This document shows, in pieces, positions 49,192-61,184 of a stretch of DNA of 64,000 bases (position 1 is the stretch's first letter; each line of letters starts with the position of its first letter). Source of the DNA: Microplitis mediator. Its lineage: Eukaryota; Arthropoda; Insecta; Hymenoptera; Braconidae. The stretch lies in contig NC_079973.1 of NCBI RefSeq assembly GCF_029852145.1, positions 18,928,422 through 18,992,421 on the forward strand, written 5' to 3'. The position numbers and the translations under genes are program-made. Below the pieces are notes generated by a model. That model did no database searches and was not told where the DNA came from. It saw only the letters and a list, made by a program, of their open reading frames with translations.

Positions 49192-49993
49192 CCATTGATA
49201 AATATATAAAAAAAAAAAAAAGTAATTTGAACTATGTTAATAATTGATTTATAAATTTTCGTGTACAAAATTAGTATAATATTATATGATCATACATGAA
49301 AAGGCATGGTCATGTCTGAACATTTTTTCCCGGGATGTTTGGGTCTTTTTTTATTATCCTATTGTTCATGTACTATTACAAATTTTATTGAATTTTCGAG
49401 CTGAAGAACTGAGATCAGTATCAATACACGACTTGAAGAGTAATAAATTTGCGTGATGCACATGGATTAGAATTTACTATTTTTTATATTAAAAGTGAGA
49501 AATCATTATTTGAGACGAGATAAATGCGATACACAACAACGAAAAAACCAAAAGAAAGACTCTTATGTTAGGAAACTCACTGTAAGCTCAAAAGAAATGA
49601 AATAAATGGACGGTTTGGTCGTCACAGTGCGACCTGTTGCGTCTTGGGGAGAAATAAAAAGGCAACGGGGGTGCTAGTATGTTCATGGTGCCGTGAGAAT
49701 CTCAAAATCAAAGAATGCCGTCTTATTGTAACATAGATCCATTACGCAACCTGACTTTTGTGTAATCGTACGCTCTAAAAAAAGGACACCGTGTCATACC
49801 GCACGACTATACATGAAGTGGTTTAATCTTTAAAAAAAGTACATTTTGATACATACAATATACCCTTGGTGTTGATGGATTTTTTTATTTGTACATACAA
49901 TATCAGACACATAGGAAGCATATATAATCATATGTTTTTCAAAATTAAACTTGCTTGTATATATATGCAATCTGAATATAAAATTTTATATTA
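49192..49993. other. Intergenic, nothing recognised
   Basis: AT-rich DNA with a GC-richer patch at about 49605-49690. No supported feature. Confidence 0.45.
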
Positions 49994-50397
49994 GGGTAAA
50001 ATCGAGTAAAATAAAGTATAAAGTACCCAGTACTCGAACAGTTTTTAAAGTGAAATCCATTTAACCGTGATTTTGGCAAATGAAAATTAATTAAATCGAC
50101 AAAACAAGTGTTACTTATAAAAATAGGGACATTTTTCAATCTATTAAAAAAAAAATTAATAAATTATAAAATTTTCATATTTTTGCAAGTTTTTTAAAAT
50201 TTACTGTAAGGAAGCAGTATAGTACTCGAACTATCTATTTAGATAAGCCGCAGCAGCTAAACACTGCTCTGAGACTAATACTTAATATAAACAAGTATAA
50301 GATACAGATTACAGTTCGAAAACCATAATAAAAATTCATCCAACTTTTTTAGTTTTATAACTTTAATTATATGTAATTTAATAATGACTAGTGTATA

Positions 50398-51100
50398 CAC
50401 TGTAAAAAATCCGGAGTGAATTCGGATTTAATTTCAATCCGAATTCACTCCGCATTCACTCCGCCACTCGGAATTCCGGAGTTTTAAAAAAAATCACTCC
50501 GCATGCGGAGTGAATTGGGAGTTTTTTTTAGCGGAGTGATTGCGGAGTGACGCGGATTTTATTTCACTCCCAATTCATTCCGGTCCGGAGTTTTAATACC
50601 TAAATAAATTTATATTAAACTGCTAAACAATGTGTGTGTGTGCAAATGTGTGTGTGTGTGTGCAAATGTGTGCATGTGTGCAAATGTGTGTGTGTGCAAA
50701 TGTGTGCGTGTGTGCAAGTGTGTGCAAGTGTGCAAATGTGGGCGGGTGTGAAAATGTGTGCGTGTGTGCAAATGTGTGCGTGCGTGTGTGTGCGAGTGCG
50801 CGTGTGTGTCTAAATATGTGTGTGCGTATGTGTGTGCGTATCAGCTGATCAATTATGTAATTCGCGAGTTTTTACTTCGATTTTATTGAGTAGAGTTATT
50901 TTTTATTAATAATATTTACAAAATTTCGCTCCGGAGTGAATTTCACTCCGGAGGGATTAAATTAATAAAAAATTACCTACTCTGCGAAAACTCCCCTGCG
51001 GAGTGAATTTCACTCCGAGGGGAGTGAATAATAAAAAATTCATTAACTCCGCATTCATTCCGGATTTAATCCGCATTCACTCCGCGAATTTTTTACAGTG
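50398..51100. mobile_element. CGGAGTGA-word TIR element, copy B2
   Basis: CACTGTAAAAAATCCGGAGT at the left and GCGAATTTTTTACAGTG at the right, TA on both sides. Both arms iterate CGGAGTGAATT / AATTCACTCCG words. The centre holds a TGTGTGCAAA minisatellite (50627-50842). Sister copies are 20082-20849 and 54194-54470. Confidence 0.8.
50627..50842. repeat. TG-rich minisatellite with CAAATG spacing
   Basis: TGTGTG runs interrupted at irregular intervals by CAAATG/CAAGTG. It yields a Cys/Val-rich translation that is an artefact of the repeat. It lies wholly inside element B2. Confidence 0.8.
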
Positions 51101-51894
51101 TAATGTTATTAAAAATGTATGATACTCCAGTTGATAGAAAATTAATTATTAATTTATTTATTTTGACGAAGACAATGAATATTAATAAATAAATTTATTA
51201 AACAATATGGACATATAGATTTGAAAAAATTTTTTATTAGCAATTTGTCAGTTTATTTTTCTATGTTACTCGATTTATTCGATATAAAGCACTAAAATTA
51301 TCAGATGTCCCCAAACTTGGCTGTCATTTATAATGTTTATGTACTGGTAGCATTTTTTTTGGCTAAAAATATTTATGCAATGTACTTTTTGCCGGTCATT
51401 TATTCAATTACTTTGAAACATTTTTATGAAAAAAGAAGCATCAATCGGTCATTCATTGTATGGTAGTATTAAATTCAATAAAATTATAATTATTTCGGTA
51501 TGAAATGAAAAAATATTTATTGCAATTACTTTCTAAATTTTCAAACAATGTTATAATACAAAAATTTCTTATATTTAACGCTTAAATTTTCAAATAATTC
51601 AAATTATATAAATTTTTTCAGGTATTGGTCTTATTTTCAGAAATGTTCAAGTATTAGGTATTTTACTTTACCCCTGAACTTTAGAAAAAATAATGTTTGT
51701 TCTCAAAATAGCAAAAACTCCCATACTACATCACACAATTTAATATCATTATGTAGAAAAAAGAATTCTATAATATTATAGGAATACATTTCATGATATT
51801 ACGGAAACAATTTCTTTAATATTTATGAAAAAATTCACCTATACATCAAACGAAATTTTTCCATAATATTTAAGTTTTATCTTTATGTGCACGC

Positions 51895-52157
51895 AGGAAC
51901 CGTTTCTACCTAGTGAAAAAAATGCCTTTGTTTGTCCATATTCGCATAGGGGAATTTCTTATGGTATAACATAGTAAAAAATTTTATATCAACATGGAAT
52001 ATTCCATCTGTAATAAAGATGTGAAAAATGTCTATATTTTATGGATATTTTTTATAGGAAGTCTTTCTATGCTGACGTAGGTATTTTCACTATATCAACA
52101 TAACAATAATTCCTATGTTAGCGTCGTCGAATTTTCTATGGCAAAAACATTGAAAAA
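51895..52157. repeat. Degraded CATGGGAA-word element
   Basis: Contains ATCAACATGGAATATTCC, CTATGTTAGCG and GAATTTTCTATGGCA, echoing element 26523-27697, but too diverged to place ends. A preceding segment (51748-51860) repeats ATATTATGG / CCATAATAT. Confidence 0.35.
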
Positions 52158-52159
52158 TA

Positions 52160-53432
52160 CACAGAAAAAACAGTTAACTTGTTTCTTGGTTCAAGACAGT
52201 AAATTCTCTTGCTCCAAAAAAAATTTATTTTTGAAGCGAAATTGAAAATTTCTTGGTTTAAGAAAAAAAATTCTTGGCTTAAGAAAAGAAGTCATCTCTT
52301 GCCAAAAAATCAACGTTGTGAACGAAAAATGTTTACCTTCGGCCAATAAACTTTTTCTTGCCCCAAGAAAAAAAATTTCTTGCTCCAAAAAATCAAAGTT
52401 TTAAACGAAAAAAAGTTAACTTGGGCTAAGAAAAATTTCTTGGCCCAAGGAAAAAATTTTCTTGCTCCAAAAAATAAACGTCTTGATTGAAAAAAAAAAA
52501 ACCCTTGGGCCAAGAAAAAATCTCTTGGCCCAAGAAAAAAATTCTCTTGCTCCGAAAAAAAAAATTGCTTAAGTGAAAATAAAAGTTGCTTGGGCCAAGA
52601 AAAAAAAATTTCTTGCTCCAAAAGTTTGCTTCTTCAAAAAAGACTTAAATTTTTCTTAGTTAAAAATATATTCTCTCTCCGACGAGTTGACGTGATAATT
52701 CTTTTTTTTTTTTTTAATCTGAAACGTAATTTTTTGTGTTTTTTTTTTCCGAGCAAAATTATTCAAGACTTGAATTTCAAGTAAACTTTAATATTAAATA
52801 TTAAAGTTATGATGTATTATAGGATATACTATAGTACAATTCAAAAGGGTACTTGTAGTTCTGTCGAGTGACAGAAGAGTACTCGAACAAAATCGAAATG
52901 AAATTTGGAATATAACACTTCTGAAATAAATGTCTTACCAGGGACACTACATGTCGTAGGTGCGATCTCGTGGCGAGCACCGAACTACTCCGGTTGCTGC
53001 TGTCTAGCACCGGTGACTTTCCCCTTCTCCATATCGATCTTTTCTCCCAAGAAATTTTTTCTCTTGGCTCAAGCAATTTTAGTTTTTGTGGTCGGAGAAT
53101 ACAAAAATACTTGCGTAAAAAGAATAGTACTTGTTCCGATAAATTTTATTTTCTCTAACCAAAAAAATGCAAAATTGCTACAAAAAAATAATGTATCTTG
53201 CTCCAAAAAAAATATCTCTTACTTTAAGAAATATAAACTCTTGAAACAAGTGAAAACTTTTTGATTTAAGCGTAAAAATATGTTGACGTGAGAAAAAAAA
53301 TTTTGATTCAAGATAAAAATTTGAAGATAATTGTTTACTTGGGGCAAGTAAATTTTTATTTTCCGAATAGATCAAAAAAAATTTCTTGGATCAAGAATAT
53401 TTTCCTTGATTCAAGTTAACTATTTTTCTGTG
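52160..53432. mobile_element. CCAAGAAA-word TIR element, long copy A5
   Basis: Starts CACAGAAAAAACAGTTAACT and ends with its inverse, ...AGTTAACTATTTTTCTGTG, flanked by TA. At 1273 bp it is six times the usual family length. The left arm is a dense array of TTGGCCCAAGAAAAAA / TTCTTGCTCCAAAAAA words. The centre includes the ~105-bp dispersed repeat (52907-53011). Long ORFs across the array only translate the words. Confidence 0.8.
52907..53011 (-). repeat. Dispersed ~105-bp repeat, copy 2
   Basis: Second copy of 4687-4792. It contains the same minus-strand 20-mer CGGAGTAGTTCGGTGCTCGC followed by CCACGAGATCGC, and the block GTGTCCCTGGTAAGA. Here it sits inside element A5; the first copy sits inside a different element family. 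Confidence 0.7.
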
Positions 53433-54193
53433 TAGTTGTATGAAAATGAAAAAAATAATCATTTCTTTTTCTCCGTGTGTGTTGATATTTCTATAACTTA
53501 ATCGCAATACCACATTAAAAATAACTGTTCCCATAATAATGAGAACTTTACCCATACGTTATGAGAGTATATCCCATAATCTCGGGTAATCAACCCTACA
53601 GCAGTAATGGAATGATCTTTGTTATAACCACAACTAGGAAAAACGTTTCTATACTTTTTCCTCGGAGTGCTTCCTTCTATCATGAAATGCAAACAAAAGT
53701 GAGATTAGCGAAAATAATTTATGGGAGACTTAAAATAATTTTTTGAAAGTCAGACCGGACATTATTGGTTAAACTCTTTTCATTTGGAAAATTTTAAGCT
53801 TCGTACTGGGTACTCATTAAATAAGATATACTTCAAAAATATCGTTACTTTCAAAATAAGTTAATCCTACCGTCATACATAAATTTAAACGAAAAAAATC
53901 CTAATCCAATCAGCTTAAATCCTTTGGGTACATATTTTTCCATTGACTTTCAAACTTTAAACTGTATATTTTCTATTGGATTTATGACTTAAACTCTTTA
54001 ACTGCGTATATTTTGCAAGATTTACCCCTTTGTTTTCAGGTATTGTTGCAGCAGGTAGAAGGATTATAACTTTAAATTACTTTTAAGTTTCTTAAATATT
54101 TTCAAAATATATGTACAGCATTATCTATCGACTTTTTAAGTGAATATCGAAAATTATTTTAAATAAATAATTACTTAAATTATTTTTATCATA
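53433..54193. other. Intergenic, nothing firmly recognised
   Basis: About 53510-53620 contains repeated CCCATAAT / ATTATGAG words that may be a remnant of another word-array element. No gene. Confidence 0.35.
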
Positions 54194-54470
54194 CACTGTA
54201 AAAAATTTGAGGAGTTAATGCAGATTAAATCCGAAGCAGATGAGTGTTTATTTATTCAATTCCTTCGCAGTGAAATTTACTCCAAAGGGGAGTTTATTTT
54301 AATATTAAAACTCCAAATCAGAGTGAATGAGGATTTAAATAATATTCAGATCACTCCGAAATCACTCCGCTGAAAAGATATAAACTCTCTATTTACTCCG
54401 TATGCGGAGTGATTTTTTTCAAAAACTCTGGAACTCCGAGTGACGGAGTGAATTCGGATTTTTTACAGTG
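54194..54470. mobile_element. CGGAGTGA-word TIR element, short copy B3
   Basis: CACTGTAAAAAATTTGAGG at the left and GGATTTTTTACAGTG at the right, TA on both sides. The 277-bp body is made of ACTCCG / CGGAGTGA words. The shortest and most compact member of the family. Confidence 0.8.
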
Positions 54471-54855
54471 TAGTTTTAAACATTTTAGAAATATTAATAA
54501 AAAATTTAAAAAAGTCCTGTGATAAAAAAAAAATATTTCTTTATATTTTTGAATTTTGGATACAGACAACTCAATAGTTATTCAATTTCTCTTAGAAAAA
54601 CATTTGCAATTCTTACAAAAGCTTTACTTAACAAAAGACAGTCTGAGTTATGAAAAAAAAAAAAATGAAGAAGAGATCTCATCATTAATAAAGATCATTT
54701 TTCAAAAATGTTACGGATTATGTCAAAATTTATAGAAATATTATAAAAAGCATCTTGTTTTTCAAGTGTATTCTTTACGAAGTCAAGTTTTCGAAGCATC
54801 TTCTACCCTCTACGTGGTTGTTCTATTATTCTTCCTCACATTCACTATCCAACAG

Positions 54856-55006
54856 ATTACTAGACACGCCAGAAGAAATTATTCAGTTGGAAAAACCACT
54901 GCAAATCCATCTCACCCAGAATACCTTACACCGTGACTTCTTAATCCCACATCCATACTTGTTCAGAAAAAAATGCAACCCAACGCTTAAAAAATACCGC
55001 ATCTAA
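54856..55006 (+). CDS. Candidate terminal coding exon, unknown gene
   Basis: A long polypyrimidine tract (CTATTATTCTTCCTCACATT...) and CAACAG acceptor at 54855 precede an open frame in phase 1. It gives LLDTPEEIIQLEKPLQIHLT and QNTLHRDFLIPHPYLF, then RKKCNPTLKKYRI and stop TAA. The peptide has balanced composition unlike random AT-rich ORFs nearby. No upstream exon was identified and no family recognised. The frame also continues open upstream to about 54755. Confidence 0.35.
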
Positions 55007-56579
55007 TAAGATTAATCTTATCTATATTTTTTTCTAATTTTCTTAAAAAAAAAAAATTCTAAATATTTTTTCTCCAAAAATTAGGTAATCTTGTTCATTG
55101 TAATTATTTAAACTCTCAAGAATATATAAAGTATATTTTTAATTAATTTGAAACTCTAGAACCTAATTTCGAATCTGCAGAAAAAAAAGCAAGAAATCTT
55201 ATTGGCTTTAATTTTAATTAGATAGATCTAAGCTAATTTGTTACAAAAGTGGCGCTTGTGTGATCTAACGGATTAGTTAGTGAAGAAAGGACTCCTGAAG
55301 AAAAAGTGATTAGAATATCTGTATATGTATACATCATCGAAAATAATATTATGAAAAAAAAATAAATAAATAAAAACAAAAACTCGAATGCCGAAAAAAT
55401 AGTGATTTGTGTATCAAGCTCCGAGAATTGACCGACATTTATTCAGTTTTGGTTTGGCATATAGTTTTATCTTTCGTATATATATGTGTATATAAATAAA
55501 ATAGAATAGAAGAAGATCGAAGACCTCGAGGAACGACCAAGCAAGGTCGGACTGATCAAACAGTTCTTCTGTCCCACGTCAAGTCGACGGAAAAATTAAA
55601 GTGGATATAATTGCTTGTTGGCGAACCGCGAGAGACCCAAGTAGTTCCAGGTACGGTCGTAAAGCCTTTTGATATTAAACTAACGAATCTGTTACGCTCG
55701 TCACGGATTTCATCTTGCGTATGATAAAATATTGCGATTAAAAAATATGTCCGGATACTATATATGTATATATAGATATACCAGAAATTTTGGGCAACTC
55801 TAATAAATTTTCTAACAATTTTTCGAATACTTATAACGATGCTAAAGATGACGTAGCTTCCCATAAGATATATTTTATTTAAAATTGCCTTTTTAATTTT
55901 GTCAATGAATATAGTTGATAAAATGTCTATTTTTTTGTTATTTGAATGAAATAGAGACAAGTTTTTTGTAAAAATATTAAAGAAAAAAATTGAACATTGT
56001 TTGTTTATTTTAAAATACTTAGTTGATATTTTTTCTCGAGTTATAAAAATAAAAATTGTTGTTCGTTCCGCTTGTATGTGGAAATATATACACGATTACA
56101 ATATGACAATAGTTAAATTTTTGACAAGTAAAAATTTTTGACATCGCAACTGAACATTTCTGAGAAAGGCAAGGGAGCTACGAGACCTGCGGTGTATTGT
56201 GTGGTTTTATCTTTCAACGGCCTCGTTTATTCATCTTGACTCCAACAGCGTAGTTGATCCTACGTCAAATGGGCATACAGTTTTCTTAACTGGACAAGTG
56301 TCTGGATCATCATCACCATCATCATTACTACTGCCATCATCAAAAATTTTGTTTTCTATTAGCATTGGATTCATATAAAATTCAATTAATTTGCTAAGTG
56401 TGTGCAATTGAGCATCAAATAAATAATCTCGAAAAATTTGAATTTTACTGTTTAAATTTAGGGATGACCGACGGAAGGCAATCAAAAGATTAACTTAACT
56501 GTCAACCTTCATGTCATTCGATTTAAAAAATAAGTTTTTTGACATTTACAATTGATAAGTTTCGAAATTGAAAAGACCA
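55007..56579. other. Intergenic, nothing recognised
   Basis: AT-rich DNA with short ORFs on the minus strand lacking domains. A patch at 55540-55700 is slightly GC-richer. Confidence 0.45.
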
Positions 56580-56756
56580 CACAGAAGAAAAGGATTTCTC
56601 GGCGCAAAAAATTTTTACTTGCCCCAAGAAAAATTTTACTTGTCTTAAGAAATTGTTTGCATTATGATGAATTGAAAACGAAAATTTTCTTGGGGAAAGA
56701 AAAAATCTTATTGAGACAAGAAAAAATTTCTTGCGCCAAGAAACCCTTTTATTGTG
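56580..56756. mobile_element. CCAAGAAA-word MITE, copy A6
   Basis: CACAGAAGAAAAGGATTTCT at the left and AGAAACCCTTTTATTGTG at the right, with CA on both sides. The body has CTTGCCCCAAGAAAAATTTT, GCACTATGATGAATTG-like and TTCTTGCGCCAAGAA words. Confidence 0.7.
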
Positions 56757-58801
56757 CAGATAAAATGACCGAGCTAACGAGAATTCTAAAAACCGAAGAT
56801 TTGATGGCTATATCGATCTTGAAAATTATATTATTTTTAAAATAAAAATTTTAAGTTATTTCTAATAACTTTTGGAAAGATGAGCAAATATAGATATTAC
56901 GGAAGTCATTTCTAAAAGTAAAATTTCAGTAAACTATTACATCGATTTAAAATTTTTTTCCTTTACAATAATTTTCAATTAAATCGGAGGCTGAGAAATT
57001 ATTCTCCCAAAATTATTTATAGAATTTTTTTATCGTATATTCTTTGAATGTAAGCTGATATTAAATTAGTGTATACGTATATAAATTCAATGAAGAGCAG
57101 AATTATTTTATGTTTCTTTTTTCTCCGGTCCCTTCCTCAATAAAATCATATCTTAAATGTAATTGTTCGAATATATTATTTTATCAATTGATATAAGTTT
57201 AAATTTAAAAAAAATAAATCTGTTTCTTTAATTAATATGTATTTAACCTCTTAATAATAAATTACTGATCTGATAATTATTTTAAACTGATAATTACTTA
57301 TTATATGATGGATATGCAAAAATATGAAATATAAAAATTTCGAAAATTTTAAGTTGCTCTTAATGAACTCAAAAATAAAGAAAAAATTTTAGGGGTATAA
57401 AAAGTAGGCCATCATGCCCTAGTTTTCCTTACAGTTTATATGGATAGTAAAATTTTTACTCAGGATAATAAAAGTATATCCTCATGTAAATTATGTCTAA
57501 ATTTATAAAATAAAAACTAAAGAGAAAAAAAAACTATTGATGTCAAAGTTTTCCATGTATCGGTCGGTAATTCAAAGATTTTTCTTTATTTTTTTTTTTA
57601 CCGTAAACTACACAACCTCTCGTAATTTTATTATCTGAGGCTAATTCAAAATTTATATCAAACCATTCGAGACAGAAACGCAGGCCTCCCGCATCGTAAA
57701 TGACCCATAGCGAATGAAGATCATGGAAAATCTCGTAAAAATCTCACCTGACTAAATTTATTTCAAAGTTTCAATCGTTGAATTTGTTTATGAACATGAT
57801 TATTTTTTAAAAAAGAAAAAAAATGTTCGAAACCAAGATTTATTACATGCATACTCAAGTTCATCGACATTATAATTCCAAGTAAACATAAATAAGAATA
57901 AAAATGAAGGGCTATTAATAATAAAGTAAATAAATATGTAACTCATGATTTTTATATACTATAGAAGTAGACATTAGAAAAATCAACATGATTTCATTTT
58001 TTGAAAAGTATAAAAAATCATCAGAAGCTAAAATACATTTATACTTTCGCTCTATATCCCGTCAGCAGATTGACATCGGTCTGATCAAAGTTTACCCCCT
58101 GTAGAGCCCAAGAAATGCCGACTGTGAGGTATATAGAAGTCGATTTTGTAAAATAGATGGCAGTCGTTATAGTTTAAGCTCACCAACTGACATCCACGAT
58201 CTTCAAAGAACTTTATGCCCTTATGTGGTATCCATGTGTTGAAAAAATTTGTAATGAGCTCTTTGCTTAAGGTAAACGTTTGCCGAAAGATATATAAATC
58301 AATTTCAAAAGAAAATATTTTTTATGTCAACAGTATTTCTAACAAAGCCAACTTATATTTTAAGAATTATTGATATATCAGCTTCCAAATATATTTATTT
58401 TATTAATGTATGAAAATTAGGGTGGTTCAAAAAAAGTTTTTAACTTTTTTTTCTATCTTACACGCACCCCTTGAAACGTTAGTGGTTGCTGAGAAAAAAT
58501 CTTTCCCAAAGATGGGCTCTCAAGCTCAACTCTAAGAGGTTGCTATTTTAATTTTAATTTCGCATCTAATTATCATTTATGAATGAAAATTAATCATTGT
58601 TTGTTTTATTTCTTTTTCAAAGATGATAATTTTAAAATTCACATTGACTATGTTTGAAATTTCAAAATAAATCTATGTAATAAGTTTTGGTTTTATACGA
58701 CAAAAGGTTACGGAAAGAAAAATTTGTATATAATATGCTACTCATTGTTCTCGGAGTTGAGGAATGGAATGGTTTTATTTTTATTTTCATTATTTTTGCT
58801 A
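56757..58801. other. Intergenic, nothing recognised
   Basis: AT-rich DNA; no supported exon, RNA or element. Confidence 0.5.
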
Positions 58802-60660
58802 AGGTAAAGTACCCAGTACTTGAACACTTCTAAAAATGGGACCAGTAGTTGAACACACTTTTAGAATTGTTGTTAGGGGTCATCCATAAATTACGTCATA
58901 GCTTAATGGTGAGGGGGGTATCACCAAAATGTGACATAGTGTGACAAGAGGCATGGGGGGTCAATAGTTTTGTGACGTCACATGTCAAAAATTAAAATAA
59001 TAAAACGCGAAGTTCAAATGTGAATAAAAAACTTTGAAAATTTACGAACTCGATCTATATTTATTAATAATTTAGCATTCTCGCTATGAGATTATCTCTC
59101 ATGCAACGTCATTTAACTTCTAGAGCGGCGTTGTAATGCAAGTGAGATACTCAAATAGCTGTTTTCTCTTGATTATTTTTAAATTCACGCATAAATTTAA
59201 AAAATGTGTGACGTCACATCAGGAGGGGGGTTATAAAAATGTGACAACCTGTGACAAGGATGGGGGGAGGGTTTAACAGTCCTAAAATTCGTGTGACGTA
59301 ATTTATGGATGGCGCCTTATACAAAATCCGTATATATATTATGAGTAATATGCGCATGTTATAATTATTCAATGATACAGTAATTGATTACTGTAAGTTT
59401 TTCCAATTATAATTCAAAAAAATTATATATTTTTTAACTTTAAAGTTGACATGTCGAGAATAGCCGATAGATGCTATTTTTTTCATGAAAAAGATACTAT
59501 ACCGTAAACCGTACAATCAGTTGAAAAAAACGGTATATCATCATTTTAAGTAAAAAAAACTTGTACCACCCAATGAAATAGTCTTTTTTAAATACTATGT
59601 ATTTTTTGCAAAGACATAAACTAAAATTTTTATATTAAATTTTAGCGTCTAACTATACCTCCCAATGTTCAAAGCGGTACCCAAAACTTGAACAAGATGG
59701 CGTTGCATGTTCAAGTATTGGGTCCATGTTATTTTCATGGCAGCAGTAGGTGAACAGCGTGAAATTTATTCTAGTGCAATAACAAATAATTTAATTTAAT
59801 TATTTATCTTTTAAAAAAGATATACGAAAATATAGTATGAGTGATTCATCAACAATCAATGTAATAATTTTAAGTGATTTCGTGTGAAAACGTATCTATT
59901 TCATCAAAATAAATTTTTATTATTTTCTAACCAAAAAAAGTTCATAACATATAGGTAAGATGAAAATTGTGAATAACATTTATTTGTTAAGAAAATATAA
60001 TCCGTTACAATTAGGAAAATTTACAATAAAGTTTGTTAAATATTTAAAAACTTTAAAAATTAAACAAGAAACTAATTACATCTAAATGATTAAATTATTG
60101 TTCTGTCCTTGTAATAAAAAAATTATTTTTATGATAAATAAATAAAATTATTTATGATTTTCAAGTCAGGTAACAGTTAATTTTTTGTGTTGTTTTTAGT
60201 TTATAATAATCAATTCACTAGTAATAAAAAATGTAATTAAAAAATTAAATACAAATGTTTCTCATTTTTAAATGATCATATTAAGTATTCACAGCATTAT
60301 TTTTAATATTATTCAATAATATGTTATAATTCTTTTGATATTTCAATAAAACGTTGAAAAATTTTGGTGTGTCTATTGCCATATATTTTATTAATTCAAC
60401 TACTGCTCCCGGAGTGTTCAACTACTGCGGCTTGTCAGAGTTGATTGTTCAACTACTACTCCTTTCATGGTCTATGATAAAAACGTGGTCAAAATATAAA
60501 CATTCAATTATCTGCGTTATTTTGCGCTTCAATCAATTCAAAATTGTTTATATTTTCATGAAAATCATTAATTTAAACTAATCATTACAACTTTATATAT
60601 TAAAAGTAGTGTCTAATACGTTTTACTTTGAAACCTGTTCAACTACTGGGTACTTTACCT
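58802..60660. mobile_element. CAGTAGTTGAAC-word TIR element I1
   Basis: The left end AGGTAAAGTACCCAGTACTT and its inverse at the right agree over about 25 bp with one mismatch, flanked by TA on both sides. Internal words include CAGTAGTTGAACACA (58850), AAAACTTGAACAAGATGG (59680), GTTCAAGTATTGGGTCC (59709) and GTTCAACTACTGCGG (60416), in both orientations. A PIF/Harbinger-like MITE is nested at 58876-59316. No transposase frame was found in the 1.86 kb. Confidence 0.8.
58876..59316. mobile_element. PIF/Harbinger-like MITE
   Basis: TIR GGGGTCATCCATAAATTACG at the left and its near-inverse ending ACGTAATTTATGGATGGCGCC at the right. TTA is directly repeated at 58873-58875 and 59317-59319, the target-site duplication typical of PIF/Harbinger elements. 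Subterminal GTGACGTCACAT and TGTGACAAG words occur on both sides. 441 bp, non-coding. Confidence 0.75.
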
Positions 60661-61040
60661 TATGCATTTTTAGAATTTTGACTGAAAAATATTTTTGCCT
60701 AGCTCTAAATGTTATAATGTCTTTATATACAATCAATTTTAAGTTCATTTTTTTTATTAGACCTTAGCATAACCCATCCTGCCGTTACTTAAGTTTTAAA
60801 TCAATAGCAGAATTAATATTATTCATAAAACAAATAAATATTTAAAATTTTAATGTTATTTAATACATGAAATCATAATTTTTTGCTAATAACAAAACGA
60901 TTGTTAGAAATTTATTTATTCTAGAAAATATTTATTTGACTCATTATTGCAAGTTGTAAAATTGAATAATAATTATTTATTTGGATTTCGAGAAGTGAAA
61001 AATTAAATGTTACTAATAATTTTTTTGGCTGCGTTTACAG
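60661..61040. other. Intergenic, nothing recognised
   Basis: Very AT-rich DNA. Confidence 0.5.
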
Positions 61041-61159
61041 ACACTAACGATCCCTCACACCGATATACCCTTCCTAGCTCCAGGTCTATCGAGACTAATA
61101 CTTTTATTGCCCCTCAAACTATTGCGACGGTCCCAGATCGTCGTAACTTACTAAGGTAG
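61041..61159 (+). CDS. Candidate coding exon of unknown gene
   Basis: An acceptor (GCTGCGTTTACAG ending at 61040) precedes an open frame of 38 codons starting TNDPSHRYTLPSSRSIETNT and continuing FIAPQTIATVPDRRNLLR. It ends at AAGGTAG, which can be read as a stop (TAG 61157-61159) or as a donor AAG|GTAGTA. GC content rises sharply across exactly this interval. No upstream exon was identified and the family is not recognised. Confidence 0.4.
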
Positions 61160-61184
61160 TATACTGTACACTAAGTTAAAAGTA

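Larger units (their letters stand above)
49994..51674. mobile_element. CAGTACTTGAAC-word element, degraded copy I2
   Basis: The left side reads GGGTAAAAT...AAAGTACCCAGTACTCGAAC. The right side reads GTTCAAGTATTAGGTA then TTTACTTTACCC, inverted relative to the left. Both ends correspond to those of the better preserved element at 58802-60660. An internal AGTACTCGAACTA word is near 50219. It is interrupted by element 50398-51100. The exact borders are uncertain. Confidence 0.45.

Noticed and set aside
50630..50848. Cys/Val-rich ORF resembling a small secreted cysteine-rich protein
   Set aside because: It is the direct translation of a TG-rich minisatellite inside a TIR element.
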